Notes: a model not told the origin generated them from the sequence alone. A DNA stretch of 64,000 nt from Pieris napi (GCF_905475465.1 NC_062236.1:7264001-7328000); one strand, 5' to 3'; shown: positions 24,401-36,894, counted from the first letter of the stretch. Numbers and translations: made by a program.

Positions 24401-24882
24401 AATGCAAAAGATTGTATACAGTAACGCCCAGACCCGCATACCTTGTTCACCGCAGCATACATTTAGGCAATGTTGCCAACAAGGGACTGCCACCAAACTT
24501 TTATAAATATAAGATATTAAAACATTGTTGAAAAATGTGTTCACAGCCTAATGATGTTAATGTAACACAGATTATTAAGTCTAGTGTCAATTTGTGTAAG
24601 CTTCTGTAGGGGTCAATGTTACCGTTTAATGATCTATAGATTATTTAGTCTTTAAGTGTTGCCACCAAGAATCAAATTGAAGAGGCAACCATTAAGATTT
24701 ATTATGAATTAATTTATCTAATTAAACTCACAATACTTTCTGAATTTATTGTAAGTAGTAGTAGGCGCAGGAGTCATTAGGTGTACAGTATTATATGTAT
24801 TCGTCCTATGTTATTATGTAATTTTGTGCAAAGCATGCTAATGCAAGTTTAAAAAATCACCAGTCACGTGCCGAGGCCAATA

Positions 24883-25034
24883 AGCCGGCCATAAACGGAC
24901 CGCATGTTGCAGTCAAGACCGACTGCAATAAGCGGTCGCCGCACGGCGATCTGCAGTTTCCATACTAGATCCATATTCGCAATCCACGGACCGCTCGAGC
25001 AGTTCCTGAGCAAACCGCTCGTCTATGGCCCGCT
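24883..25034. mobile_element. GC-rich MITE, about 152 bp
   Basis: Left AGCCGGCCATAAACGGACCG and right (reverse complement) AGCGGGCCATAGACGAGCGG form imperfect terminal repeats. The GC-rich interior holds GCAGTC/GACTGC and GCGGTCGCCG words. It stands out sharply against the AT-rich surroundings. A TAA/TTA flank is possible. Confidence 0.7.
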
Positions 25035-25388
25035 TTAGATTCATCATAAAATTTTAATTCCTCATTCATAAATGAACTTTGGGTAATATTAAGAGAATGA
25101 TGACTGCGATACAAACTTAGCGATTCTATAAAGGGTTAAGCCTTGAACAGCTGCTGTAAAAAGCAGCTTGAAATAAATAAAATATTGATTTATTGATCCA
25201 TCTATGGAACTGTAAGTGAAAATCGTCAGCCCTTAGGCCGCTAGTGAGCTCCTACCAATATTGCCCATACCTACTTAAACATATTAGATAGTTATAATGC
25301 GAGAAAAAATAGGCACTAAATATTTAACAGTATAACATATATATCTGACCTTTAGATATATTAAATTATGGACCCACAGGCTCCTTGA

Positions 25389-25625
25389 ATGAAGACCTCG
25401 GCAGAACAAAAGACCACGCGCCCACGGACTAGATGGACTAACGACATCGTCAAGAAGGTCGGGTCCCAGTGGATAAGGGAGGCCAGTGCAGGGGATACTG
25501 GAGCTAAAAAGGGGGAAGTCTACGTCCGGAAATGGACCAATTTAGTGGCTGATGATTATCCGGGCCAAACTTCTGGTCCTAGGTACCGCTGGATCCACAG
25601 AATGGAAAAGGACTGGTGCAGCTGA
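25389..25625 (+). pseudogene. Non-LTR retrotransposon C-terminal remnant
   Basis: The frame reads RPRTRWTNDIVKKVGSQWIREA, then after an inserted stretch EVYVRKWTNLVADD. This is the standard RPxxRWxDDIVK...W...EAYVxxW end of insect LINE reverse-transcriptase polyproteins. The region between and the continuation are altered, so it is a relic. Confidence 0.75.
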
Positions 25626-26240
25626 AAGCCTTGAATTGGCGCTAGCACAGGACAGTTGGCGCTGGACGTTTCTCGTTTCGAACCAGACACTTTTTGGGTC
25701 GTAGAGCCAGCGGATTGAGTGCCTACGTCACTTTCATTGATCATTTTTCCCCTTTATTATGATCATGTCAACCTGGTGTTGTTTACATTAGAAAAAGCAT
25801 TGGTTAGGTTCGAACCTGCTCGCTTAATCGCTAGGCCCTGTTCGTGTAATTGATATTATAGGAAATAAAATAAACGGATCCTGCGCCCCTCTTAAAAGCT
25901 TGTTGGCAATGTTTAGCTTTAGCAGTGAGCAGGCAAATCTGTACACACATCCATCACTGCGATTTGTGAAGTCTAAGAGCTGGTAAGACATGAGGATTGG
26001 TCAATGATTTTGACGTGTTAGTCGCGTCTCTACGGGTATTGGACTAGAGATGCTGTTGACACATCGTCTTTTCGTCTTTTGTTTTAGATTTCTACCCACC
26101 TTGTCGTTATTTCATTTATATATGTTATATAAAAACTTACCCTTGTCTAGTTTATGTTTGACTAGCGGGATCTTATTTTATATAAACTATATGAAGTAGC
26201 ATTTGTTCTTGACCCAGACCCTACCATATAATAATATAAG
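25626..26240. other. Intergenic, nothing recognised
   Basis: A stretch at 25800-25850 (GGTTAGGTTCGAACCTGCTC) is tRNA-like in reverse but does not fold into a cloverleaf. No gene. Confidence 0.4.
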
Positions 26241-26281
26241 AATACCAAACTGTACAGTAAAAAACTGTACAGTTTGGTATT
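26241..26281. repeat. Perfect 18-bp hairpin with A5 loop
   Basis: The arm AATACCAAACTGTACAGT (26241-26258) is followed by AAAAA and its exact reverse complement (26264-26281). An uninterrupted 18-bp stem is unusual for random AT-rich DNA. Confidence 0.9.
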
Positions 26282-28799
26282 ACATACTTTAGAATTACAT
26301 TAGGTCCTTAAAGCTTAATTTTATTATATTTATATTATTTAAATTAAATAAAAGATATGTACCTACAAATAAAATAAATTTATATTTGTAAATTCAATTC
26401 AATATGTAAAAACTATCTATTTACATACCTTACTTTATAATATTAAATTACAGAGCTGGGGCAATCTCTTGGACTATTATGGGGAAGTCTTCTGCAATAG
26501 GACACTTTAATGTGTTGACTTTTATTGGATTGTTAAATACTTGTAAAGTGATCGCTCGCTATAACTTTACGACAAACATTTGTTCCAACAAATACAAGGT
26601 CTCAGTTGTACCATAAATGTAATAATAATATTATTGAAGTCGTAAATAATTAAAAAAGAAAAGTGTTTTACATTAAATGCCACCAAAGACATCCTGAAGT
26701 TATTTGTGCGACACGTAAGAACGTAGCCAGCAACAATAACAAGAGCATTGTACATCCACAGACTAAAAACAAGTATAGCAACGAAAGAGGTTTTAATATG
26801 GATCAATATATAGTAATCTGTAGATATATACCTACATTAATTATAAAAATATACTAAGTATTTTAATAACTGTATATAGTAATGCTGATTTTTTAATTAT
26901 CAGTTTTTTGTTTGGTTCTTCCTGCGACATTTTAGATAAAATAGTTAAATATGCTTCATGTATGAGCTGATTACGAGATTTCAGCGTTTACGGCCTCATC
27001 AAAAACATTAAATAGCTTATTATAAACCCTTTTAGCCGAAATATTCCTCTGAACACGCCCGATGTTTGTTTAAACTCAATTTTAGTATCGCATTACATGG
27101 CTTTGGAAAAAAATCTGCGTCGCTTAAAGCTGTGGTTCTCAAACTGCCTTCACTAATAACGTTAATTAATTATTACAAAATTTCAAGGGCGTTTTCTTAG
27201 TTTTTATTTATAGATTACAACACTTTGTTTTATGAAAGTAAAAACTTACACTAGATTAAACGTACCTTTATAGATTAAAATAAATCATTTTGGTTTTTGT
27301 ATTTGCAGATATTTATACTTTTAATTTTAATTATATAGCTATTTATAAGCTTTAAGAGAGCTGCCCAGGACCGATCAGCCTCGTTTTCTACGCTGGATGC
27401 TCCACTTCGGGGACATAAGACTTTACACAATACAGAAAATATATACCTATAGTTATGTATATAAATAAGAAGTAAAGTAGGTGCATAAAATTATCTATAA
27501 CATTAAACACATTATAATCATATAATAGATTTTTTCTAATAACATTAAATTTAATTAAAGTTTGAGAACACCAAACCCGGCATTAGCGTAGTGCGACTAT
27601 TAAGTAATAGTTTTAGGCCGGATGCGTTTAGTAAATATTTCAGTGCACCGACGAACAGCGACAACTATGGAGACGAATAAATAAATTATGTTTGAATTTT
27701 TCATTCTTAGCATTATACTGAACATCTATAAATATAATCAAAGCTAGGACGGATTTGCGTTTATGTGTGTATTTTTTTTATCACGGCGAAACGGGCCGGA
27801 TGGGGCTGTTAAGTGATACCTGCATCTCCTTTTCATAAAAACCACTGTTATTACACTTTTTAACTAAAGTATTATTTTTGGCTTGAACGGTGCACTTGTG
27901 CTGTTTTAGTTTCTTTGACTACGTTTATTTTACTATTTCTTTAATAGCCTACCATGAATGAAGGAACTTTAAAGATCAATTGGGAAAAAATTTGGAGTGT
28001 GATAAAATTACTTTTTGAAAACTTAGTATTTCATTGCTATATTTAGTTAATTAAAAGATAATGTAATAAGAGAACACGATATAATCTTACAGGTTGTAAA
28101 TTGTCAATGTGTCAATATCAAATTGTCAGTAGTGCGTTGAAAGCTGACCTGTAAAAATAAATCAAAATGTCGGACTACGATAGTGATAACCACATGGCAA
28201 ATATTAATCGCTTCGAATCTGTGACATACATATGGAAAACTTCTTAAACCGGACGACACCACATGATTTTATGACCTTTTAGATCATATAATAGTATTTA
28301 CTAAATAGTTTAAGAATCTTATCCTACTCTTACTCTCTACTACTCACAACATTATCTCTACTCTACTAAGTACTCATCAGATTCACTAAACGATTACTCA
28401 TTATTTGAAGCTAATATATTGATCCATAAATTATAGTTTAAATAACAACTCCATTGTACTTCTGTTTCAGAAGCGCCAATAAATTAATTAGAAATTCGTT
28501 AAAGACGTCAATCGCTTGTCTATACATCCCATCCATCATATACACTCACAAACATTTTGAGCTAATATCAACCATAGCGCTGTAATAATACATCACAGAC
28601 TCCATTCAAAAATACTCTTAGCGATTTATATCGGAACAATGTATGGTAAAATGTATTTAATGATATTTCGGACGGATCTTATAAAATACCTTATATAATA
28701 GTTACTGGGGAAACGATTTATTTGTAGTATTTACAATATTTTAATCTACGTAGTAATAATAATAAATAAAATTATTAAATAGTAAATATAACGAATTTA
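26282..28799. other. Intergenic, mostly unassigned
   Basis: A short decayed LINE 3' piece in reverse may lie at 27778-27830 (ACGGGCCGG..GTTAAGTGATACC). Frames at 26567-26857 oppose each other and lack domains. Otherwise AT-rich with nothing recognisable. Confidence 0.4.
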
Positions 28800-28950
28800 A
28801 AAATTTAGTCGCTGTGACAGTGTACCTTTAATGGTGCCATTTCCTCGCTGTATTGCGATACTTATTCGTTGAGCGAGGAAAGCACCAGCTCTGGGGTCAC
28901 CGGTAGGTACTATCAACCAGGCACCAACTTAAATCTTTAATTACCGCCTG
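28800..28950 (+). repeat. Dispersed repeat C, copy 1
   Basis: Shares CATTTCCTCGCTGTATTGCG, CACCAGCTCTGGGGTCACCG and GTAGGTACT with 50570-50700, and in reverse with 36895-37020. The matches show a mobile family; no coding sequence. Confidence 0.8.
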
Positions 28951-28961
28951 TGCCCTTCAGG

Positions 28962-29345
28962 TTTTTTTTTTATGTAATAGGAGGCAAACGGGCAGGAGGC
29001 TCACCTGATGTTAAGTGATACCGCCGCCCATGGACACTCACAATGCCAGAAGGCTCGCAAGTGCGTTGCCGGCCTTTCAAGAATTGGTACGCTCTTTTCT
29101 TGAAGGACCCTAAGTCGAATTGGTTCGGAAATGCTTCTGTGGGCAGCTGGTTCCACATAGTGGTGGTGCGCGGCAAAAACTGCCTTAGAAAACGCTCTGT
29201 TGTGGAACGACGGACGTCGAGGTGATACGGATGATATTTTGTATTTTGCCTTGACGTCCGATGATGAAACTCAGCTGCAGGTATTAGACCGAACAACTCC
29301 TCTGAACACTCTCCATGGTAAATGCGGAAAACCACGAAATGCTGT
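28962..29345 (-). mobile_element. 5'-truncated LINE, best-preserved 3' end
   Basis: Encodes on the minus strand CSEELFGLIPAAEFHHR, RRSTTERFLRQFLPRTTTMW, NQLPTEAFPNQFDLGSFKKR, AYQFLKGRQRT and IVSVHGRR. This is the C-terminal region of a non-LTR retrotransposon polyprotein, after which comes the family 3' tail ending at the poly-T run (28960-28970 in reverse). Everything 5' of this is missing. It is the reference copy for the other LINE 3' fragments here. Confidence 0.9.
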
Positions 29346-29597
29346 TACACTTATCCCTACGGCATTTTGCTCATGCAGGGAATTTGCGTGACTCAAAATT
29401 GAACTACCCTATAAAAGCTGATGGATAGCTCCAGCTTGCAAGAAAAACACAGAGATAGTATGCGTTTAAAAGCCTACAGCAATAGATTTTTCCCTCTCTT
29501 TACTTAAATATCATTTAATGCGGTAAATGATTTCAATAGGAATAAAAATTGCCGTGTTCATCCCAAATTTCTTGGGAACAATCACCACATCATACAC

Positions 29598-29900
29598 AAC
29601 GGAAACCCACATATAAGCTACCCAAAAGATGCCCTTTTATTCTCCTTCGAGGTCCTTTCATCTTCAAGCACTTTCTTAAAAACAAAATTTTGACTATCCT
29701 TCACAACTTTATACATTCAATAACAATCTTAAGCAAAATCATCTCAACCTATCCTATGCTGAAACGGAAAATATTCTTCTTGTGCAAGAGTATTTCAATT
29801 ATCAAAGTATAAGTGTTATGTAGTTTATTAAGTCAAGTACCTACCTAAAATCATTAATATGTCAAATGGACTAGTTGCCCACGACACAGGGAATTATAAT
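29598..29900. repeat. Dispersed repeat family A, copy 2
   Basis: Aligned with 3475-3735 in the same orientation, sharing CACATATAAGCTACCCAAAA, TGCTGAAACGGAAAATATTC, TTCTTGTGCAA and CACGACACAGGGAATTAT. This copy has about 40 extra bases after the shared AACAAAATTTT block. Confidence 0.75.
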
Positions 29901-29958
29901 ACATGATTTTTTTATTGTGTGTAATAAAGGTTTTTCGGATTTTTTGAAGTCGGCATCA

Positions 29959-30216
29959 CAGCCGTGCGATTCTGTTAATCTGTGAGTTCACCTCGCACTA
30001 ATAACGCTCCCTTCGTCACTCACTTCACTTTTGGAATCTTATGGTCTTCTGTTAAGCAATTTCACATTACGTCTTGAAAAGCGGAGGGAGCTTGTAGTTT
30101 ATTGTTTATCAGGATGCCAAATCGTAAAATGACGACTTCACGACTGATTTGAGCGCGACCGCCGCTGCGATAACCGCTGTGAGAGTTCGAAAAGTGAGTT
30201 ACAGAATCGCAAGTCA
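29959..30216. mobile_element. MITE family B, copy 2
   Basis: The right end reverse complement CTTGCGATTCTGTAACTCAC continues into TTTTCGAACTCTCACAGC. The left end CGTGCGATTCTGTTAATCTG is more diverged. The interior ATTTGAGCGCGACCGCCGC and GCCAAATCGTAAAATGACG match the other two copies. Confidence 0.8.
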
Positions 30217-32034
30217 GAAATCAAAGACCGAAACTACAATCGCCGTTAAAAAGTTAAGAAATTCACGAGTGAAGTCGAGGGTTTAATCTTACTTAAGTTC
30301 ATTGAGGACGGTAGCTATCAATGAATGCCTTGAAATAGTGTTTATGGATAATTTTATGGTATGGAGGAAGTTGAGCTTTTTATGTTTTTTTACGGCAATT
30401 TTATGACCATATTAGGTGTACAATGGGGTGATGGAAGGTTAATGAGTTGTTTTATGGCTTTGCGGATTTGGTTTTAATTAATTTTTGGTATTTACTTTCA
30501 AGGAAGTAACGTTTAATAGAAATTAATATTTTGTCGGTATATATTGATTAAACTTACACACATTTGGTCAAGAAATGTGAACTTTAAAAGCCATTAACCC
30601 CTTTTAACAAAAAAACGGCTTGAAAAAGGGAAATTAGTTAATTTGCCACGCCACTTAACTAATAGCCAAAACAGTTTACGGAGACGCGACGGATAAAAAA
30701 TTGTACCATATTTATGCAAGTGTTAGCCTCTACTATTGTCACTCGAACGAACTAAACAATAATAAAAAAATTAATATCTATTATTTAATTTAAAATAATT
30801 ATTATATTTGAGTAATTACTAATTTACGTAATAACGTGGTTTAAGTTTAATATTTGCTTTCATTTATCTAATATAATTATTAATTCAATTAATAAAGTTA
30901 TGAAACATTACATGCGTAGGAAAATACTAAAACGTATTTATCTTAATGGACTCCCATTCCCAGTACGTTGATACCTTTGCAATTTTATGCTGATTAATTT
31001 GTAAAATTACAAATTCAATATTTAAGTATTCCCAAGACGAGATTATTATTAATCTCCAAAGTCATACCTACTCACAAACACTCACTCTACGAGTTGTGTC
31101 ACGTTCAACTCCGCTGTTACTCGATAGTGACCCTTTTGCCGAAAAGTAGACAAATAAATCTCGATAGTAAAAGTATTAAGGGTTTGTCTAGACGACCACC
31201 CCATACAGGTCACTTTGCGGCGTCTATGTACATTTGCGACAAGTGTCCGTCTGTTTGTTGGTGGTCTGCAAAACGTCAAAGCAGCATTTTTCAAATGTAC
31301 ATTTTTAACATTGATTATAAAATAAAATAGTGGGAGTTAAATAGGAAGTGATGAAACCCATTAAATTAAGAGGAAATGCATCTTTCTGAGTCTCATATTA
31401 CATATTTTGATCATAAGTAGTTTAGTCTTAGCGTAGTTTTCAACCGAAGGAATTGCTTTATTTGTCAGACATTGAACCATATACACCTACATGATATTGA
31501 CATGGCAAAAATTATTTTTTATCTGTGCTCATATTTTTTTCTATGGAATTAAATCTACTACTATAAGAGTTAGTTTCGGTTCTTATAATAAATATATCTT
31601 GGGGATTTAAAAGCGCGACGGAGCGTTTACCAGTTCTTCTCGTCCGTTCTAGCAATTATTTTCTTCTGACGCCCATAATTGTACATCAAGGTACCACGAC
31701 ACGAATAAATGATATTTTGATTTCCCTTTTACGAAATATAGCATTATAAACCATAGAATGTGATAAACAGCTTTAGGCAGTATAAGAAATAAACAGAGAA
31801 GAGGAAAAAAAGAAATACAAAGAAGGTCAATGTTTTTTCATTGTGAGGGTTGTATTCAGAATTGAGACTTAGCACTAAAAATGACTACGGTATGTCAAAA
31901 ACGTAAATCTACGTAGGATTATTTTTCGAAAGCAATGGCAAGGAATTATCAAACAGTTTTATTCAAAAAAAGAAAAAAATACATCTTTTCATAAATTAGA
32001 AAACCTAAAGGACAATTTATTTTAAAATGTGCGG
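30217..32034. other. Intergenic, nothing recognised
   Basis: AT-rich. Two opposing frames at 31082-31330 have no domain and are not supported. A patch at 31850-31920 resembles the repeated word at 12600 and 63410. Confidence 0.4.
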
Positions 32035-32095
32035 GGAGCAAATATGGATATCCAGACCTAGCTCGTTTATCAGTATGCTCAATCTGGATCATTGC
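32035..32095 (-). repeat. Fragment of the 11.56 kb LINE-like repeat
   Basis: GGATATCCAGACCTAGCTCG, TTTATCAGTATGCTCAATCT is the reverse of the block at 12018-12056. Confidence 0.75.
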
Positions 32096-32098
32096 ACT

Positions 32099-32270
32099 CC
32101 AGCCTTACAATTCTGTAACTCACTCTTCTGATAAACAATAAACTACAAGCTTCCACCTTTTCAGAATGCCAAATCATAAAATGATTGCTTCACGACTGAT
32201 TTGAGAGCGACCGCCGATGCGAAAACCGCTGTGTGAGTTCGAAAAGTGAGTTACAGAATCGCAGGGCTGG
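32099..32270. mobile_element. MITE family B, copy 3, uninterrupted
   Basis: Right arm reverse complement CCAGCCCTGCGATTCTGTAA continues through CTCACTTTTCGAACTCACAC. The left arm matches for about 26 bp (CCAGCCTTACAATTCTGTAA) before diverging. It supplies the intact interior against which the insertion in copy 1 is read. Confidence 0.85.
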
Positions 32271-32734
32271 CCTCCTCACTTCCTAGCATAGCCAAGAGAC
32301 TCTTTATCCTACCCCAAGACTATGTCGGATAAATAGGCTGTATTAAATCTTGTGCTTTATCTTATGTACCCGTATGAGTGTGTGTAAATAAATAAATAAT
32401 AAATGGTATATAAATAAATGAATCAATTATGTTTAATTCCCGGATTTCCAGCTTCCATGTCTCAACAAAGAACGCGCAAACTATACTATGTACGATGATG
32501 AGAAAGACATAAAATGAAGTGATTATTAGCAAATGTGTTTTGTAAACAGCGATGGGAAGCAATGACTATTGCACTGATAATTTGCACATGCGGTCGATTT
32601 TCAACATGTTTCATCGTTGTAACGCGTTTTAAGGGTCTATTGCAGACATATTTTCTGGATGGTAATGTACTAATACGAAAGGTAATGTATGGATTTTAGA
32701 TACATATTTTGTTTAATATCAAGAAATGTTTTTT

Positions 32735-33010
32735 TTTCAGGACAGGAGGCAAATGGGTAGGAGTCTTATCTGATGTAAAGTGAGCGCCGCCCAGATAATG
32801 CCAGAGGTCTCGCGTGTGCATTGCCGGCCTTTTAAGAATTAGTACGCAATTTTCTTGAAAAAACCTAAGACGAAATTGCTTCGGAAATACTTCCGTGGGC
32901 AGCTGGTTCCACATAGTGTTGGTGCGCGGAAAAACTGCCTTTAAAACGTGTGTGGAATGACGGACGTCGTGGTGACGTGGTGGAATTTTGTATTCGACGT
33001 CCGATTATGA
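32735..33010 (-). mobile_element. LINE 3' fragment
   Basis: Reverse of the LINE 3' family: CAGGAGGCAAATGGGTAGGA, GCATTGCCGGCCTTTTAAGA, GGGCAGCTGGTTCCACATAG. The minus strand gives MWNQLPTEVFPKQF before a frameshift. Confidence 0.85.
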
Positions 33011-33424
33011 AATGATAATAAAAAGGAAATAGCAATATTATTGCTGTTTTTGTTTAGTTATTGCAGACTTTTTTTTAAATGGTCTTTGTTAGGCCTTAGA
33101 TAAAAAAACCCGTAACCATGACAACAATTGCACTTAGTCTACGTCAGGATTCTAAATGTATTTTGTAAATTTAACTTAATAATAAAAAGGGCTTATGCAC
33201 CATCAATTAAATACAATTTAACATTCATTCATGTGCTAGCGATGGGTGTTTGTTTACCTGACGACATTTCCGGCGCACGTGCCACTGAGTAACTCGAACT
33301 AATGTTAATGCAGTACTCAGCTAGTGATGTGATATCGATGTCGATGATTTATTTTATGGTTTGGAAGAATTGGATTTGTACAACTTATACCTCTATTGTT
33401 TATTTATTTAAAGCATCTCACTCT

Positions 33425-33605
33425 CTTCAGTCGGTAGCTCGTGTCTGAGCATCGTGGTCAGCAAGGAAACGTCTGGCACGGATAATCTGATTCCACCGGT
33501 TTCTTTCCAGCACCTCTCTTATTACAGTGTATAGTTTTGAGGACGATGAGACTTTCACTTGATCGGTCCATTTGCTTGGTGAACGGCCACGTGATCTTTT
33601 GCATT
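33425..33605 (-). pseudogene. Retrotransposon C-terminal remnant, family E copy 1
   Basis: The minus strand reads RSRGRSPSKWTDQVKVSSSS, then REVLERNRWNQIIRARRFLA and DHDAQTRATD before a stop. This is a LINE-type RxRGRxPxxWxDQ...RxxWxxII...A C-terminus. Further copies: 49490-49690 (minus) and 61760-61930 (plus). Confidence 0.75.
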
Positions 33606-34971
33606 TACAGCTTACATAGGCCTAGGCCTAATTGTAACCAAAAATATTATAAAACTATTACACATTATACATTTACTAGAAAACCTTTTGCTATACATTA
33701 ATCTATTCAATTTTTTTAAATCGCTGTATATTACCCCTATACGTTTCAAAAATAGGTCGCTTTTCAGCGAAGAGTCAAGAAAACTATGAAGCTGTGAGAG
33801 TAAGCGGTAGCTTCTTGATGGACTGTAAGAGTTGAACACAGCAAAACGGTTATGTTTCCGGCAACGGTGATAATTGTTCGAGACATAATAATCTCTCCTA
33901 GCAAATATGCAATTTCCGTGTCTTTATTAATACCTTTTAACCAAGTTTGATTAGAGCCAAATTATGGACGTAGTCTCGAATGGTTCTAGGTTTCTCACTC
34001 GCGGCAAAACAAATGTTTAAGACAATGTTCTCAAAACAGTTTTTTGGAGAACAGTGTTCTACTACTTTCTTGCTACGTGCATGCCTTGACGTTATAAAAC
34101 TTATAAACGTTTATAGAAACATATAAAATTAGGAATTAAATTAATATTAAATTCAAAAACACATATATCGATAATTCGTTCATCATCATCGTACATCACT
34201 AGCAATCCTGAGAAGGATGAGCGGTAATGCAATGTTTACAGCTTCACTGAGTCGATAATACTCGTTCGCTTCCATTTCCTCACTAATGATTTAATGATGA
34301 TTAAGTAGTTTTATTGTATTTTAGGAACATCTCTATTTTCTAGTGTTTCATCGCGTTTTTGATGTTTTCATTATCACTTAACCTTCTTTGAGGATATTAT
34401 GTGTAATTTTTTAATCATACAATTTAAGTCATAAATTTCCATCGGATGATTTTCAATAATTCAAATCCCTCAAAGTCCTATTGGGGCAGAGATCATCATT
34501 TGTATTCTAGGTTTCGCACTGTTGCACTTCTTCACGATTAATTTCCTTTTTTACAGTTCTCTGTATTACTTTCGACATTGTAATTCATATCTCAGTTTGA
34601 TAGCTGTTGGTTAAAGTTTGATTTACGTTATAGATAACGTGGCTTAGGGCCTGAAAGAGTTCGCTAAGCGAAAACGCCGCCTGTTGCACCATGTTTTTAA
34701 TTTTTAAGTTTATTGTTATTAATTCTTGTGGTAAAAATTTATTTATTCACAAAAATTCATACACTATCCCTACAGTACTATAATGTCTAAAATATTAAAT
34801 ATTAAAGACATAAAATACACAATATCGCTACTCCGTCCTCACTCTGCGAACATACAAATATGTCGATAGTTTCGGAGAATAAATAAAAAAAACACTCAAT
34901 AGGTATCCTATAGGACTTATCCTATCGAATTTCATAGAAATTAATTTAAATTAATTTTGATGAATCTAATT
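33606..34971. other. Intergenic, nothing recognised
   Basis: A minus-strand frame at 33612-33839 has no domain. The remainder is AT-rich with no recognisable repeat. Confidence 0.4.
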
Positions 34972-35160
34972 GTCCAATGGACTTTCTTTCTATGTGCGCA
35001 TTTAACATTCGCTCAAACGGTGAAGGGAAACATCGTGAGGAAACCGGCTTGCCTTAGACCCAAAAAGTCGACGGCGTGTGTCAGGCACAGAACGCTCATC
35101 ACCTACTTGCCTATTAGATTGACAAATGATCATGAAACAGATGCAGAAATCTGAGACCCA
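34972..35160 (+). mobile_element. SINE family 1, 5'-truncated
   Basis: CCAATGGACTTTCTTTCTAT, AACATCGTGAGGAAACCGGC, GTGTGTCAGGCACAG, CACCTACTTGCCTATTAGAT and ATGCAGAAATCTGAGACCCA. The tRNA-like head is missing. Confidence 0.85.
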
Positions 35161-35594
35161 GAGAGATTAATTTAATTCATTTATCCTGTATATTTAAATC
35201 AACAATTAATCGTATAATAATCGTAAGTTCCATCTTTCCATAAAATATTGAAATATTCATACAAAATATATAAAATAAGAATCTCCAAGGTAATTGTAAA
35301 GTCAGTTCACACGAGTTGAAGGAGATGCGCGTCTTAGAAAATTCTTCGGCCGGAAGTTGAAGCTTGGCATTTTCATAATTCAACGCTGCCTCCGCCGTAT
35401 TCATATGATAATTTTATAAGAATGCGACGAGTTAGTGTGAATATGGCTTTAGGTATATTAATACATTGTTCGACTGTTATTATAAAATTGTAGGGTGTGT
35501 TGTGTTTTATTTAATTACTTTACACAATTAAACAATTCACACTAATTTATCTTAGATAAATTATACAAAATTATATCTGAAGCTATAAAAAAGC
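35161..35594. other. Intergenic with an unassigned GC-richer patch
   Basis: The minus frame 35177-35404 begins TAEAALNYENAKLQLPAEEF, unlike AT-rich noise, but no family is recognised. The GC-richer patch spans about 35290-35425. It could be a repeat or a decayed exon. Confidence 0.35.
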
Positions 35595-35965
35595 TGTATA
35601 CAAATAAAAATGAATCACTAAATATATTGTTGAGCAAAACTCGAAGACTTTTGGACCAATTTGAGTATATATTTTTTATTTATTCCTTGAACTCTGAGGA
35701 AGGTTTTTATAGACAAACAATTTTAAAATTTAGGTTTTTATCCCGAAAAAACGAAACAGTATCCATCGGGCGTAGCAAAATGTTTCATATATTGGTATGT
35801 AGCTGCTAAAAAGGTAGGCTAAGTAAAAAATCACATTAAGGCGAAACGAAGTTCACACGAAAAATCTTCATCAGAATTCAAAAACTAATAAAAAACTTAC
35901 TGGATTTGGTCCAGCCGTCTTTGAGTTTTGCGTTTTACAACATATTTTGCCTTTATATTTATAGA
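35595..35965. mobile_element. Two Helitron fragments in opposite orientation
   Basis: 35595-35860 (plus) carries AAAAATGAATCACTAAATAT, GACTTTTGGACCAATTTGAG, TAGCAAAATGTTTCATAT and the 3' side AAGGCGAAACGAAGTTCACA. 35880-35965 (minus) is the reverse of the same 5' region (GTCCAGCCGTCTTTGAGTTT, ATATTTATAGATAAAG). The same 5' region is at 58370-58531 in reverse. Confidence 0.65.
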
Positions 35966-36894
35966 TAAAGTAAACAGTCACATATACTCTCGCTTACACA
36001 CACAGAACAATATTTATATTAAACCTTTATACATATTATATACTATCTATATATAAATCATTTTTGCTGCTATTAAACTAGTGAACAAAGTAAGTGATAG
36101 TTTAAAGGACTGTTATAGATTAAATTTTTTAAAACATAAAGTATGAAGAATATATTTAAACTTTTTAAATAAAAGGCATTGCCACACTAAGCGAGCGCAC
36201 AAGCGCAATTTCACTGATTTGGCGGACACTCCCAAGCTCCAAGTCGGGAGTATACTTGAGACGCAATCACCGGTTACTTGACAATTTTCTCAGCACCTGC
36301 CCTCAATCGAACTTTTGAGTCAATTGCTTAATATTATATTTAAATTTACACATGAAACTAGTAAACGTAAATTTAAGTTTAAAATCGCATTATTTTATTC
36401 ATAAATTCTTCTATTTTTATTACGTATGTCTAATGTCTATAGATAAATTCTATGAAAATTTGTTGTCTCTGAGAAACATAGACCCAGTGGCACTACACCC
36501 TTTTATAGGTTATGGCCTCCACCATAATAATCCTACACTGGTCTCGACCCTGAGAGGATATTAATCAAGACAACGTTATATTAGGTATAATCTACAACAC
36601 ACACACGCAAATCTGATACTACGAGTAAATTTCTTTTCCCGGCTATACCTATTCATTTGTTTTACTGCAGTTCTATTTTTAAATATTGCTTTTTTTAAAG
36701 ATTAAGGGCCAATCTCTCCATATTTATATAATTTAATCTAAAAAGTTTGCATGCTTATTAAAAAAATCATTTCAAAGTAATCCTGAAATTTGATGCAGTT
36801 TATGAGTCCGTCAGTATATGTTACACTTATCTGTCTTTCTTAATAACTTAACTGTTCTTATTATTATGACATTATGATAATTAATATGACATTA
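35966..36894. other. Intergenic, nothing recognised
   Basis: A 70-codon plus frame at 36352-36564 has no domain. A slightly GC-richer patch at 36185-36310 shows no recognisable content. Confidence 0.4.
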
